A stretch of 30,603 nt of DNA from a virus (IMGVR_UViG_3300042402_000837:1-30603); one strand, 5' to 3'. Counted from the first letter of the stretch, positions 4,850 to 10,288 are shown. The notes: a model not told the origin generated them from the sequence alone. A program made the numbers and translations.

Positions 4850-4873
4850 TTATCCACAACCCCCTGTGTATAA
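4850..4873. promoter_or_regulatory. Inverted pair of DnaA-box-like sites
   Basis: TTATCCACA (4850-4858), 6 bases, TGTGTATAA (4865-4873, TTATACACA on minus). Both fit TTATNCACA. The pair lies between the divergent 4634(-) and 4993(+) operons. Confidence 0.5.
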
Positions 4874-4877
4874 CCTA

Positions 4878-4893
4878 TGTGGTGGAGATCACA
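4878..4893. promoter_or_regulatory. Crp-like site 7 (one mismatch)
   Basis: TGTGG-TGGAGA-TCACA. Centre 57.5 bases upstream of the end of the plus-strand -10 at 4938-4943. Confidence 0.5.
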
Positions 4894-4914
4894 TTAACTA
4901 TGCGGCGTGTCGTC

Positions 4915-4943
4915 TTGACTTTTTGACATTTCTATGTTACACT
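4915..4943 (+). promoter_or_regulatory. Promoter for the 4993 gene
   Basis: TTGACT (4915-4920), 17 bases, TGT-TACACT (hexamer 4938-4943). A short stem (TTAGAT/ATCTAA, 4951-4969) lies at the predicted 5' end of the transcript. Confidence 0.7.
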
Positions 4944-4992
4944 TGCAGTATTAGATAGTTAAAATCTAACTACTAAACGAAAGGTCACTAAC

Positions 4993-5109
4993 ATGAACCC
5001 ATTTACCGCACTCATTGACTGGTTAGACGAGAACGCAGACTATGCCCCTATCGGAGCCTTTGTAGGCTTAGGCATAGCGATAGCCCTAGCCTTTACGCTT
5101 GGAGCGTGA
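4993..5109 (+). CDS. Small membrane protein (38 aa)
   Basis: A 38-codon ORF with ATG 7 bases after CGAAAGG. The N-terminal 18 residues are amphipathic and acidic (FTALIDWLDENADYAP) and residues 20-38 form a Gly/Ala-rich membrane span (IGAFVGLGIAIALAFTLGA). It is the first plus-strand gene, divergent from the 4634 operon, with its own promoter. Function is unknown. Confidence 0.6.
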   Translation: MNPFTALIDWLDENADYAPIGAFVGLGIAIALAFTLGA

Positions 5110-5120
5110 CCTAAATCACA
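5105..5120. promoter_or_regulatory. Crp-like site 8 (one mismatch)
   Basis: CGTGA-CCTAAA-TCACA, overlapping the stop of the 4993 gene. Centre 67.5 bases upstream of the end of the -10 at 5175-5180. This is the weakest call because it overlaps coding sequence. Confidence 0.35.
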
Positions 5121-5157
5121 AAAATACTTTCCCGACACGCCCGAAAAACAGGCAAAT

Positions 5158-5180
5158 TTGTCAGTCCCCTCTGATAGACT
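5158..5180 (+). promoter_or_regulatory. Early-type promoter element, copy 6
   Basis: TTGTCA (5158-5163), 8 bases containing CCCC, TGA-TAGACT (hexamer 5175-5180). It is the only plus-strand copy and it drives the 5217-5905 operon. A CGACACGCCCG word lies 14 bases upstream. Confidence 0.6.
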
Positions 5181-5216
5181 TCCAGTATAAAGATTAACAA
5201 AGAAAGGTCAGATAAA

Positions 5217-5312
5217 ATGACACTAGATGAATACAAGGCTTATGTAGAAGCCCAGCGCAAGGAAAGCCTAGCGCAAGCCCTGTCCCTACTAACGAAAGGC
5301 TCAGATAAATGA
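5217..5312 (+). CDS. Tiny helical peptide (31 aa)
   Basis: A 31-codon ORF with an AAAGAAAGG ribosome binding site; the stop overlaps the next start as ATGA. The product is charged and helical (LDEYKAYVEAQRKESLAQAL). It leads a five-gene plus operon in which every junction overlaps. Function is unknown. Confidence 0.5.
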   Translation: MTLDEYKAYVEAQRKESLAQALSLLTKGSDK

Positions 5313-5455
5313 GTACCTATGACAGAATAAGAGCAGAGCAACAGGCTCGCTACGCTATCCAGCGTGAAAAGGATAAGGCTAAGATAGAGGCTATGTTCTC
5401 TAACAATTCTCGCCCTCTAAATAACGATTACGAATTAAAGAAAGTAGAAAACTAA
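5309..5455 (+). CDS. Small basic protein (48 aa)
   Basis: A 48-codon ORF with overlaps at both ends (ATGA, TAATG). The N-terminal two thirds are strongly helical and rich in Arg/Lys/Gln (RIRAEQQARYAIQREKDKAK); the tail is polar. Function is unknown; supported by operon structure. Confidence 0.55.
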   Translation: MSTYDRIRAEQQARYAIQREKDKAKIEAMFSNNSRPLNNDYELKKVEN

Positions 5456-5616
5456 TGATAAGCAATAACGAGGTAATTGCAGAGATTAACTCTCTCGCTA
5501 AGAAACACTATGATGACATGGCACTTGCGTGGTCATGGGGTTGTGCACAAGCACTACTAACAACAGAACAGTTACAGTTAATTCTTGGAATACTAAAAGA
5601 TAAGGAGACTAACTAA
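5455..5616 (+). CDS. Small protein (53 aa)
   Basis: A 53-codon ORF linked by TAATG overlaps on both sides. Likely helical, with a Trp/Cys-containing centre (MALAWSWGCAQALL) and a C-terminal segment TTEQLQLILGILKDK. No family recognised. Confidence 0.55.
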   Translation: MISNNEVIAEINSLAKKHYDDMALAWSWGCAQALLTTEQLQLILGILKDKETN

Positions 5617-5810
5617 TGTTAGACTTTGAGATTGCTTTTGCTACTAAACAATTGTTTGATGAAATGTTAGACGAATCCTATCCAGTAGTTACTATGGGTC
5701 AATTAACTTTCTATCCGTCACAGATTCTAAAAGAGTGTGACCCTATTGCCTACAATGAGGCATTGTTAGACTTCCAAGATGCAGTAACAGAAAACGAGGA
5801 CAACGAATGA
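5616..5810 (+). CDS. Small acidic protein (64 aa)
   Basis: The 64-residue acidic product contains LDFEIAFATKQLFDEMLDES and an acidic tail (DAVTENEDNE). The ATG overlaps the previous stop (TAATG) and the stop overlaps the next start (ATGA). No membrane span, no Cys pairs. Function is unknown. Confidence 0.7.
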   Translation: MLDFEIAFATKQLFDEMLDESYPVVTMGQLTFYPSQILKECDPIAYNEALLDFQDAVTENEDNE

Positions 5811-5905
5811 ACGCTATGTATGCACACACTTGCGAATTTTGTGGTGATACAGGTATCATCATTTTCTCTGAAAAAGAGACCCGCATAGACCCTTGCAAAT
5901 GTTAG
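5807..5905 (+). CDS. Tiny Cys-pair peptide (32 aa)
   Basis: A 32-codon ORF with CEFC (9-12) and CKC (30-32). The spacing and the CGDTG following the first pair resemble a minimal zinc ribbon of the DnaJ/RNA-polymerase-finger kind. It is the last gene of the plus operon. Function is unknown. Confidence 0.55.
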   Translation: MNAMYAHTCEFCGDTGIIIFSEKETRIDPCKC

Positions 5906-6097
5906 AATAAATCGGTGGCACTAGTGTTAGAATTATTGACGGCACTAGTGTCAAGATCTTTACACACAACCTACTAGTGTGCTCACTATTCAAATTATTT
6001 TTATTTTACAAAAGTATGTATCATACACATTTGAAAAATATTCAGATTTTGGCAAAAGTGGTTTTTATAAAATTTTTCAGATTTTGGCGGGATAGGG
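5906..6097. other. Non-coding gap with short repeats
   Basis: No ORF of note. GGCACTAGTGT occurs at 5917-5927 and 5941-5951, and ACTAGTGT again at 5973-5980; each of the first two contains the palindrome CACTAGTG. TTCAGATTTTGGC occurs at 6041-6053 and 6076-6088, the second copy ending 9 bases before the -10 of the Fe-S carrier gene. This is the boundary between the small-gene arm and the metabolic/virion part. Confidence 0.6.
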
Positions 6098-6103
6098 TAT
6101 AAT
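6098..6103 (+). promoter_or_regulatory. -10 for the IscA-like gene
   Basis: TATAAT, 6 bases before the ATG at 6110; predicted leaderless. Preceded by GGG rather than TGn. Confidence 0.6.
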
Positions 6104-6109
6104 TAAAAC

Positions 6110-6439
6110 ATGATCTTAACACAAAAGGCTAAAGACAAAGTAAATGAACTAATACAAGAAACCCGCATATCTATTCCAGACAGAGAGGTATTCCTAAGAA
6201 TATCTGTCCAGCCTGGTGGATGCTCTGGTTTGAGATATCAGACATACTTTGACTATGAAAAACTAGACGGAGACACAGACTATAACTTTGAAGGTTTTAC
6301 ATTAAAACTAGATAGAATGTCTAATCCATATCTACAGGGTGCTACGTTAGATTTTGTAGACACAATTGAAAAGCAAGGTTTTACAATTGACAATCCTAAT
6401 GCTCAAGGATCTTGTGCATGCGGAGACAGTTTTAACTAA
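6110..6439 (+). CDS. A-type Fe-S carrier (IscA/HesB family)
   Basis: This 109-residue protein has the length and motif layout of the IscA/SufA/ErpA/HesB family. The three ligand cysteines are present: Cys38 in PGGCSGLRY and Cys102/Cys104 in SCACGDSF. Such proteins accept and pass on [2Fe-2S]/[4Fe-4S] clusters in the cytosol. Known examples in virus genomes are thought to support host Fe-S enzymes during infection; that role is inferred here. A -10 sits 6 bases before the ATG and no Shine-Dalgarno is visible, so the mRNA is predicted to be leaderless. A 46-codon Cys-rich ORF follows after 16 bases. The paralogue (IscA, SufA or ErpA) cannot be decided from sequence alone. Confidence 0.9.
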   Translation: MILTQKAKDKVNELIQETRISIPDREVFLRISVQPGGCSGLRYQTYFDYEKLDGDTDYNFEGFTLKLDRMSNPYLQGATLDFVDTIEKQGFTIDNPNAQGSCACGDSFN

Positions 6440-6455
6440 TTTCGAGGGGAATTAA

Positions 6456-6596
6456 ATGGCCATACTAGATAACGTAGATAACAATACATATCCACTGTTT
6501 GAGACAGAATCCACATCTCTGGCTGTAAAAATATTTTCAGAAACCTGTTGCAATGGATGTAGTTGTCAATCAGAGTCTGATCACATAAAAGAATAA
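6456..6596 (+). CDS. Small Cys-rich protein next to the Fe-S carrier (46 aa)
   Basis: A 46-codon ORF with an AGGGGA ribosome binding site 16 bases after the Fe-S carrier stop. The C-terminal half carries CCNGCSC (residues 31-37), four cysteines within seven residues. This arrangement suits metal or Fe-S cluster binding and suggests a partner or client of the carrier; that is inference. The N-terminal half is acidic and featureless. I do not recognise the family. Confidence 0.6.
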   Translation: MAILDNVDNNTYPLFETESTSLAVKIFSETCCNGCSCQSESDHIKE

Positions 6597-6619
6597 CTTT
6601 TTGTTATACTTAATAAACT

Positions 6620-7348
6620 TTAATCTTCTACTAAATTATTTTTAATTTCTGTTAAAACTTTTTCTCTAAGTCCAGCATTTTTAAATCTCTCATATCTTGA
6701 TAAAAGTGATGTTCTTTTACCCATAATTAAGGTTGAGGTTAAACAAGAACTAAGATATTGTTCTAGTCTTGTATTTAAATTAAATCGTTTTAATATAATC
6801 GGTCTGTCAGTTAAAAATTCTACATAGAACAATGGCTCATTTTCTTTAATAATAATATCTCCAGAATTTTGCCAGGTTTGTATTTCAAAATTATATGGTC
6901 TAAACCATTGACCAATATCAAATTTTCCTGGAACGGCAGCGCCATAATTTGTATATCCTGGCTTATGAAAATATGGGGGTGTAAAAGAAGCAACAAGTGG
7001 TTCATCAGCAAAAAACAATGTTCTATGCTCTAACTCTATACTCGGCCCAAACTCAAAAGCCTTTTTTCTAATCTGTGGACCAAGTTTATATGATAAAGGA
7101 TCTATAATCTCTACACTTTCTTTACCATCTTTAAAATCATACATATAATGACAATCCTGACCAGATCTAAAGACAAGCACATCTTTATATACTCCGTTAA
7201 ATGCAGGACACATTAGTATATTGGGCTTTGGAGTGTTATCTACCTTGCTTTCATTCATTTCCTGAAATAATGATTTTGGCTTTAAATAAAGCAAAGACCA
7301 GTTTTCATTAAGTATTCCCCAGTATACTGTTATTGGTTTCTTTGACAT
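6620..7348 (-). CDS. Conserved-looking phage protein, unknown (242 aa)
   Basis: I start at the ATG at 7348 (MSKKPITVYWGI), which lies 1 base after the stop of the upstream Cys-ribbon gene; the longer frame from 7378 would overlap that gene by 29 bases. The product is rich in aromatics and Pro (CPAFNGVYKDVLVFRSGQD, FTPPYFHKPGY, IGQWFRPYNFEIQTW), beta-rich in the middle and helical at the C-terminus (SRYERFKNAGLREKVLTEI). I believe similar proteins occur in other environmental phages, but cannot name a domain. No signal peptide or membrane span. Its promoter is shared with the 7350-7547 gene. Confidence 0.7.
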   Translation of the reverse strand: MSKKPITVYWGILNENWSLLYLKPKSLFQEMNESKVDNTPKPNILMCPAFNGVYKDVLVFRSGQDCHYMYDFKDGKESVEIIDPLSYKLGPQIRKKAFEFGPSIELEHRTLFFADEPLVASFTPPYFHKPGYTNYGAAVPGKFDIGQWFRPYNFEIQTWQNSGDIIIKENEPLFYVEFLTDRPIILKRFNLNTRLEQYLSSCLTSTLIMGKRTSLLSRYERFKNAGLREKVLTEIKNNLVED

Positions 7349-7349
7349 G

Positions 7350-7547
7350 TTACCACTTACCCACTGGACACTTGGCATTTGCCAACATAGACTTAGCCTT
7401 CATAAAACAACCACACTTCTTACATGTCTGGCTACCTTTGCGAAAGAACTCACAACCCTTACAAATCTCTAATCGGTACTCTGCTACCTCTTCAGGAGAT
7501 CTAGGGGATCCATTAAATAAGTCCCAAGGCTTTACATCATCACTCAT
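7350..7547 (-). CDS. Cys-ribbon phage protein (65 aa), copy A
   Basis: The 65-residue product has CKGC at 29-32, CKKCGC at 42-47 and a single late Cys in CPVGKW. It is a clear relative of the gene at 20549-20794: both share PWDLFN, a RLxIC motif, CK(K/E)CGC(F/I)M and the CP(V/I)GKW ending. The type is widespread in marine and freshwater phages; it probably binds zinc, with unknown role. A TATAAT lies 6 bases before the ATG, so the start is predicted leaderless. The gene is divergent from the virion genes that begin at 7692. Confidence 0.8.
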   Translation of the reverse strand: MSDDVKPWDLFNGSPRSPEEVAEYRLEICKGCEFFRKGSQTCKKCGCFMKAKSMLANAKCPVGKW

Positions 7548-7553
7548 TTATCT

Positions 7554-7559
7554 ATTATA
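7554..7559 (-). promoter_or_regulatory. -10 for the minus-strand pair 7547-6620
   Basis: TATAAT on the minus strand, 6 bases before the ATG at 7547. A stem TTTCGGC/GCCGAAA (7646-7673) lies between this and the divergent promoter at 7677-7685. Confidence 0.55.
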
Positions 7560-7676
7560 GCCCATAGGGAGATATAAGTCCAATGTTTGACAATGTTAGG
7601 TATGTAATTCCTTATGTTGTCAGGGGTAGGTTTGTATACTCTATTTTTCGGCTTAACCTATATCCCGCCGAAATAA

Positions 7677-7685
7677 TGCTATAAT
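7677..7685 (+). promoter_or_regulatory. Extended -10 for 7692 gene
   Basis: TGC-TATAAT, hexamer ending 6 bases before the ATG; predicted leaderless. Confidence 0.65.
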
Positions 7686-7691
7686 GTATAT

Positions 7692-7976
7692 ATGGCTGAA
7701 CATTCATTAATAGCGGTAAGTAACTCTGCTGCGACTCGTTTGACACCTGGCGGAACTCATTCTGGAATGGATGTTACAATTCAAAATGTCAATGCATCAG
7801 GTTATATTTATATTGGCGTTGACGATACTGTAAACGCTACAAATTACGGCTTTAGAATTATGCCAAACCACTCAATTTCTTTTGAACTTGCAGGCGGAGA
7901 TACACTTTACGGCTTTGCTTCTGCTGCAGACATGAACGCTGCTGTTATTAAAATTAATTTAGAATCTGGATCGTAA
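7692..7976 (+). CDS. Small virion decoration-like protein (94 aa)
   Basis: A 94-residue beta-rich protein (VTIQNVNASGYIYIGVDD, YGFRIMPNHSISFELAGGD). I associate this type with small structural proteins encoded beside tail or head fibre genes of actinophages and cyanophages; the precise place in the virion is not known. It begins the plus-strand virion block, has a leaderless-type promoter, and its stop overlaps the next gene (TAATG). Confidence 0.7.
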   Translation: MAEHSLIAVSNSAATRLTPGGTHSGMDVTIQNVNASGYIYIGVDDTVNATNYGFRIMPNHSISFELAGGDTLYGFASAADMNAAVIKINLESGS

Positions 7977-8416
7977 TGGCACGGTTTACTCATCCAGCAT
8001 TTGGTGATATCGGCGGCCTTACAACCGAAACAAAAACATGGACACCTGTTTGGAGTGGAACTGGACTTGCTTTTACTGGAACACCTACAAGTGGTCATTA
8101 TATTCAAATTGGAAAATTAGTTCATTTTAATATTTTAGTATCTTGTGCAACTGTTACTAATTTTGGATCTGGACAATATCATTTGACATTGCCTATTGCG
8201 TCTGGTTATCATTATGCATTTAGAGATGGCGGTATTCATCATCCAGCACAGAACTATCACTTTCAACTAATGGCAGATGCAGAACCAAACTCAACTGACT
8301 TAGAACTATATTACACAGCATCAAATGGATTAGACGGTGCAGTAGATCATAACTCTCCACATACGTTAGAAACAGGAGATTTTTTCTACGTTACTGGTAC
8401 ATATATATCTATTTAG
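7976..8416 (+). CDS. Virion fibre/receptor-type protein (146 aa)
   Basis: The 146-residue product contains TWTPVWSGTGLAFTGTPTSG, then IQIGKLVHFNILVSC and a Gly/His-rich region. This pattern is common in short phage fibre or knob proteins with a beta-sandwich fold. It is translated from an overlapping start (TAATG) after the 94-aa gene, so the two products are probably made together. The receptor is unknown. Confidence 0.7.
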   Translation: MARFTHPAFGDIGGLTTETKTWTPVWSGTGLAFTGTPTSGHYIQIGKLVHFNILVSCATVTNFGSGQYHLTLPIASGYHYAFRDGGIHHPAQNYHFQLMADAEPNSTDLELYYTASNGLDGAVDHNSPHTLETGDFFYVTGTYISI

Positions 8417-8426
8417 TCTTAAATAA

Positions 8427-8435
8427 TGATATAAT
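8427..8435 (+). promoter_or_regulatory. Extended -10 for 8445 gene
   Basis: TGA-TATAAT, hexamer ending 9 bases before the ATG. Confidence 0.6.
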
Positions 8436-8444
8436 AATCTCATT

Positions 8445-8732
8445 ATGACAACCACCGATTGGGCTCAATTTATTCTTGCTTTGCTTTCAATTGGAACAGT
8501 TGTAGTAGGCTCAATTCGCTGGTATATAAAGATTCAAGTTACCCCAATAAAAGAAGCAGTAGATGATATCCGTTCAGAAACTAAAACAAATGGCGGATCC
8601 AGCATGCGTGATGAGATTAAGTTCATTAAACTTGAGCAAGAAAGATCTGCAAAAACACGTGCAGTCTATAATGACAAACTAGATCATATGTACGATATAC
8701 TTATTAACTATATATCTAAAAATTCTAAATAA
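8445..8732 (+). CDS. Single-pass membrane protein, holin-like (95 aa)
   Basis: Residues about 7-27 (AQFILALLSIGTVVVGSIRW) form one membrane span, followed by an NGGSSMRDEIK motif and a helical charged tail with coiled-coil character. Actinophage proteins with an N-terminal span and NGGSSxRD are often annotated as holins or membrane proteins of the lysis cassette; whether this one makes lesions is inferred. It is about 3.4 kb from the lysozyme-like gene at 12132, so the lysis genes are not contiguous. Confidence 0.65.
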   Translation: MTTTDWAQFILALLSIGTVVVGSIRWYIKIQVTPIKEAVDDIRSETKTNGGSSMRDEIKFIKLEQERSAKTRAVYNDKLDHMYDILINYISKNSK

Positions 8733-8951
8733 CTACTATATATAATATATAAGATATCTTTTAAAAACTTAACTACAGTATATTCTTTTCTTATATATTT
8801 TAAGTATACACTAAAAGTTCTTAGTTTTCAACTTTTATACCCTGGCTGATTATAACTTTTTATAACAATTTTAAATATATACCAATTATAACTTTTTGTT
8901 ACTATATATATAACTTTTTGTTATAGTCCTATATATACTGGTATAAATTAA

Positions 8952-8960
8952 TGTTATAAT
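8952..8960 (+). promoter_or_regulatory. Extended -10 in front of hairpin RNA
   Basis: TGT-TATAAT with predicted start near 8967, exactly at the base of the hairpin at 8968-9015 and not near any start codon. Confidence 0.55.
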
Positions 8961-8966
8961 GTGAAG

Positions 8967-9015
8967 GCTGGCACTCTAGATTGCTCCCCCACCCCACTGC
9001 GTCTAGAGTGTCCAG
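8967..9015 (+). ncRNA. Candidate small RNA or leader hairpin with C-rich loop
   Basis: The arms 8968-8980 and 9002-9015 form a 13-base-pair stem with one bulged T (9011). The loop of about 21 bases contains CTCCCCCACCCC, strikingly GC-rich in an AT-rich gap. The stem starts where the upstream -10 would place the 5' end. No T-run follows, so it may read into the next gene rather than end as a discrete RNA. A C-rich loop could pair with Shine-Dalgarno sequences. Confidence 0.35.
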
Positions 9016-9025
9016 TTATGAATTA

Positions 9026-9034
9026 TGGTATAAT
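9026..9034 (+). promoter_or_regulatory. Extended -10 for 9043 gene
   Basis: TGG-TATAAT, hexamer ending 8 bases before the ATG; predicted leaderless. Confidence 0.65.
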
Positions 9035-9042
9035 CTAATATT

Positions 9043-9459
9043 ATGTGCTCTCCTGCGATAGAAAAATTAGGTGCTACACCAGCCAACATACAGTGGACAG
9101 TTGTCCGTGGGGATACTGGAACGCTTAAGGTAGAGTTCTTTGAAGATGACGAAGTAACCCCATACGATACAAGCCAATGGGAGTTTTCAGCAACATCATA
9201 TGATCCATCTGGAGATATACTTGACGAATTAACAGTTGAGACATATGAAGATGGAATTGTATACATTATTGCTAAACCAGATATTACATTATTCTGGGGA
9301 GGATCAAAATATAAGCCAGTTGTAGCAGAACTTAGATTTGACCTTACCGCTACTATTCCAGGAGATGGAGTTTCTGGTGGAGGCGGGGATGATGAAACAA
9401 CTTGGACACCAGTAGTAGGAACAATCTGCGTACTAGGTGACGTAAGCGGTACATTATGA
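9043..9459 (+). CDS. RGDT-family small virion protein, copy 1 (138 aa)
   Basis: Contains IQWTVVRGDTGTLKVEFFED near the N-terminus, then alternating beta strands, and a Gly-rich stretch near residue 110 (GVSGGGGDDE). The same WTVVRGDT core occurs in the gene at 13358 and a looser version (YYRGDT) at 10313, so three paralogues lie within this fibre region. The fold is probably a beta sandwich as in baseplate/tail adaptor domains (BppU-like), by pattern only. Its stop overlaps a 28-codon ORF. Confidence 0.7.
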   Translation: MCSPAIEKLGATPANIQWTVVRGDTGTLKVEFFEDDEVTPYDTSQWEFSATSYDPSGDILDELTVETYEDGIVYIIAKPDITLFWGGSKYKPVVAELRFDLTATIPGDGVSGGGGDDETTWTPVVGTICVLGDVSGTL

Positions 9460-9542
9460 TAGTTAAGGTTTCTCCAGCAACACCAAATATTGCCCCTGTT
9501 ATTAAGGTTGGCAAAAAGACTTACAGAACTCAGTCAAAGTAG
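9456..9542 (+). CDS. Tiny basic peptide (28 aa)
   Basis: A 28-codon ORF whose ATG overlaps the preceding stop as ATGA. The product is Lys/Pro-rich (VSPATPNIAPVIKVGKKTYR). It lies between two virion genes and could be a small linker or simply chance coding. Supported only by the overlap. Confidence 0.4.
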   Translation: MIVKVSPATPNIAPVIKVGKKTYRTQSK

Positions 9543-9553
9543 GGGAGGGGTCT

Positions 9554-10288
9554 ATGGCAACTAGCATGGATCCACCTCAGCCACTAAAAAAGAAAAACTA
9601 TCTTGACGCAGTAAAATCTTCAAGTCCACAAGAGATAAAAGAGTACTTAGCCGTTCCTGGAATTCAGGGTGAACGTGGTGAGCCTGGACCTAAAGGAGAT
9701 AAGGGTGATAGAGGCGATACGGGTCCACAAGGACCAAAGGGTGACACAGGTAAGCCTGGTCCTCAAGGAGAGCGTGGAGAGCCAGGAAAGGGTGCTGAAG
9801 GATATGATTCAGCATCTGGACAGTATCCAGGATGGGCATACTATAAAAATGCATCAGATAGACCAACTCAACTTGGACCACAAAGAGGAGATGATGGTTG
9901 GGTATCAATAAACTTTAACCCAGACATTTCATTGTCTGAAGAAACCTACATTCCAAAAGGATCTAGTTCTTTATGGCTTACAGATATCGGAATCTTTAAC
10001 TTTAAATCTTTAAAACTTGGAGCCAAGGTTGATATTAGATATGATTTTACTATTTCAACTGAATCAAACTACACTGAACTTTGGATGAGGACTTTTAATG
10101 AAAAATATAAACAATCTCCAACCTCATATGTTGCAAACCTAAAATATCAATATTCCTACGATATGTCTTTTTGTCAAACCTTATACATAGATGACCAAAG
10201 AATTAAAGGCTATGGAGCAAAGCCTCAAGCAAGAACTGACATGGAAAGTGTTATAGTTTTAAATGGCCTATATATATCAGTCTGTTAA
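9554..10288 (+). CDS. Collagen-like tail fibre protein (244 aa)
   Basis: Residues about 36-83 are an unbroken run of Gly-X-Y triplets rich in Lys/Glu/Asp/Pro, typical of phage collagen-like fibre shafts that form a trimer. The N-terminal 35 residues (with KKKNYLDAVKSSSPQEIKEYL) are probably the attachment end. The C-terminal 160 residues start with an SGQYPGWAYY segment and are beta-rich; this is the likely trimerising or receptor-facing head. A GGGGAGGGG ribosome binding site lies 3 bases before the ATG. No glycosylation signal can be read. Confidence 0.8.
   Translation: MATSMDPPQPLKKKNYLDAVKSSSPQEIKEYLAVPGIQGERGEPGPKGDKGDRGDTGPQGPKGDTGKPGPQGERGEPGKGAEGYDSASGQYPGWAYYKNASDRPTQLGPQRGDDGWVSINFNPDISLSEETYIPKGSSSLWLTDIGIFNFKSLKLGAKVDIRYDFTISTESNYTELWMRTFNEKYKQSPTSYVANLKYQYSYDMSFCQTLYIDDQRIKGYGAKPQARTDMESVIVLNGLYISVC

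Larger units (their letters stand above)
8733..9025. other. AT-rich non-coding gap with repeats
   Basis: Almost 300 bases without a credible gene. ATAACTTTTTGTTA occurs at 8888-8901 and 8910-8923, with a variant at 8851-8866; the 15-base form at 8910-8924 is identical to 6593-6607. Each exact copy continues into TGTTAnnnT, so they may be weak -10 elements. The right end holds a promoter and a strong hairpin (next entries). Confidence 0.6.
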
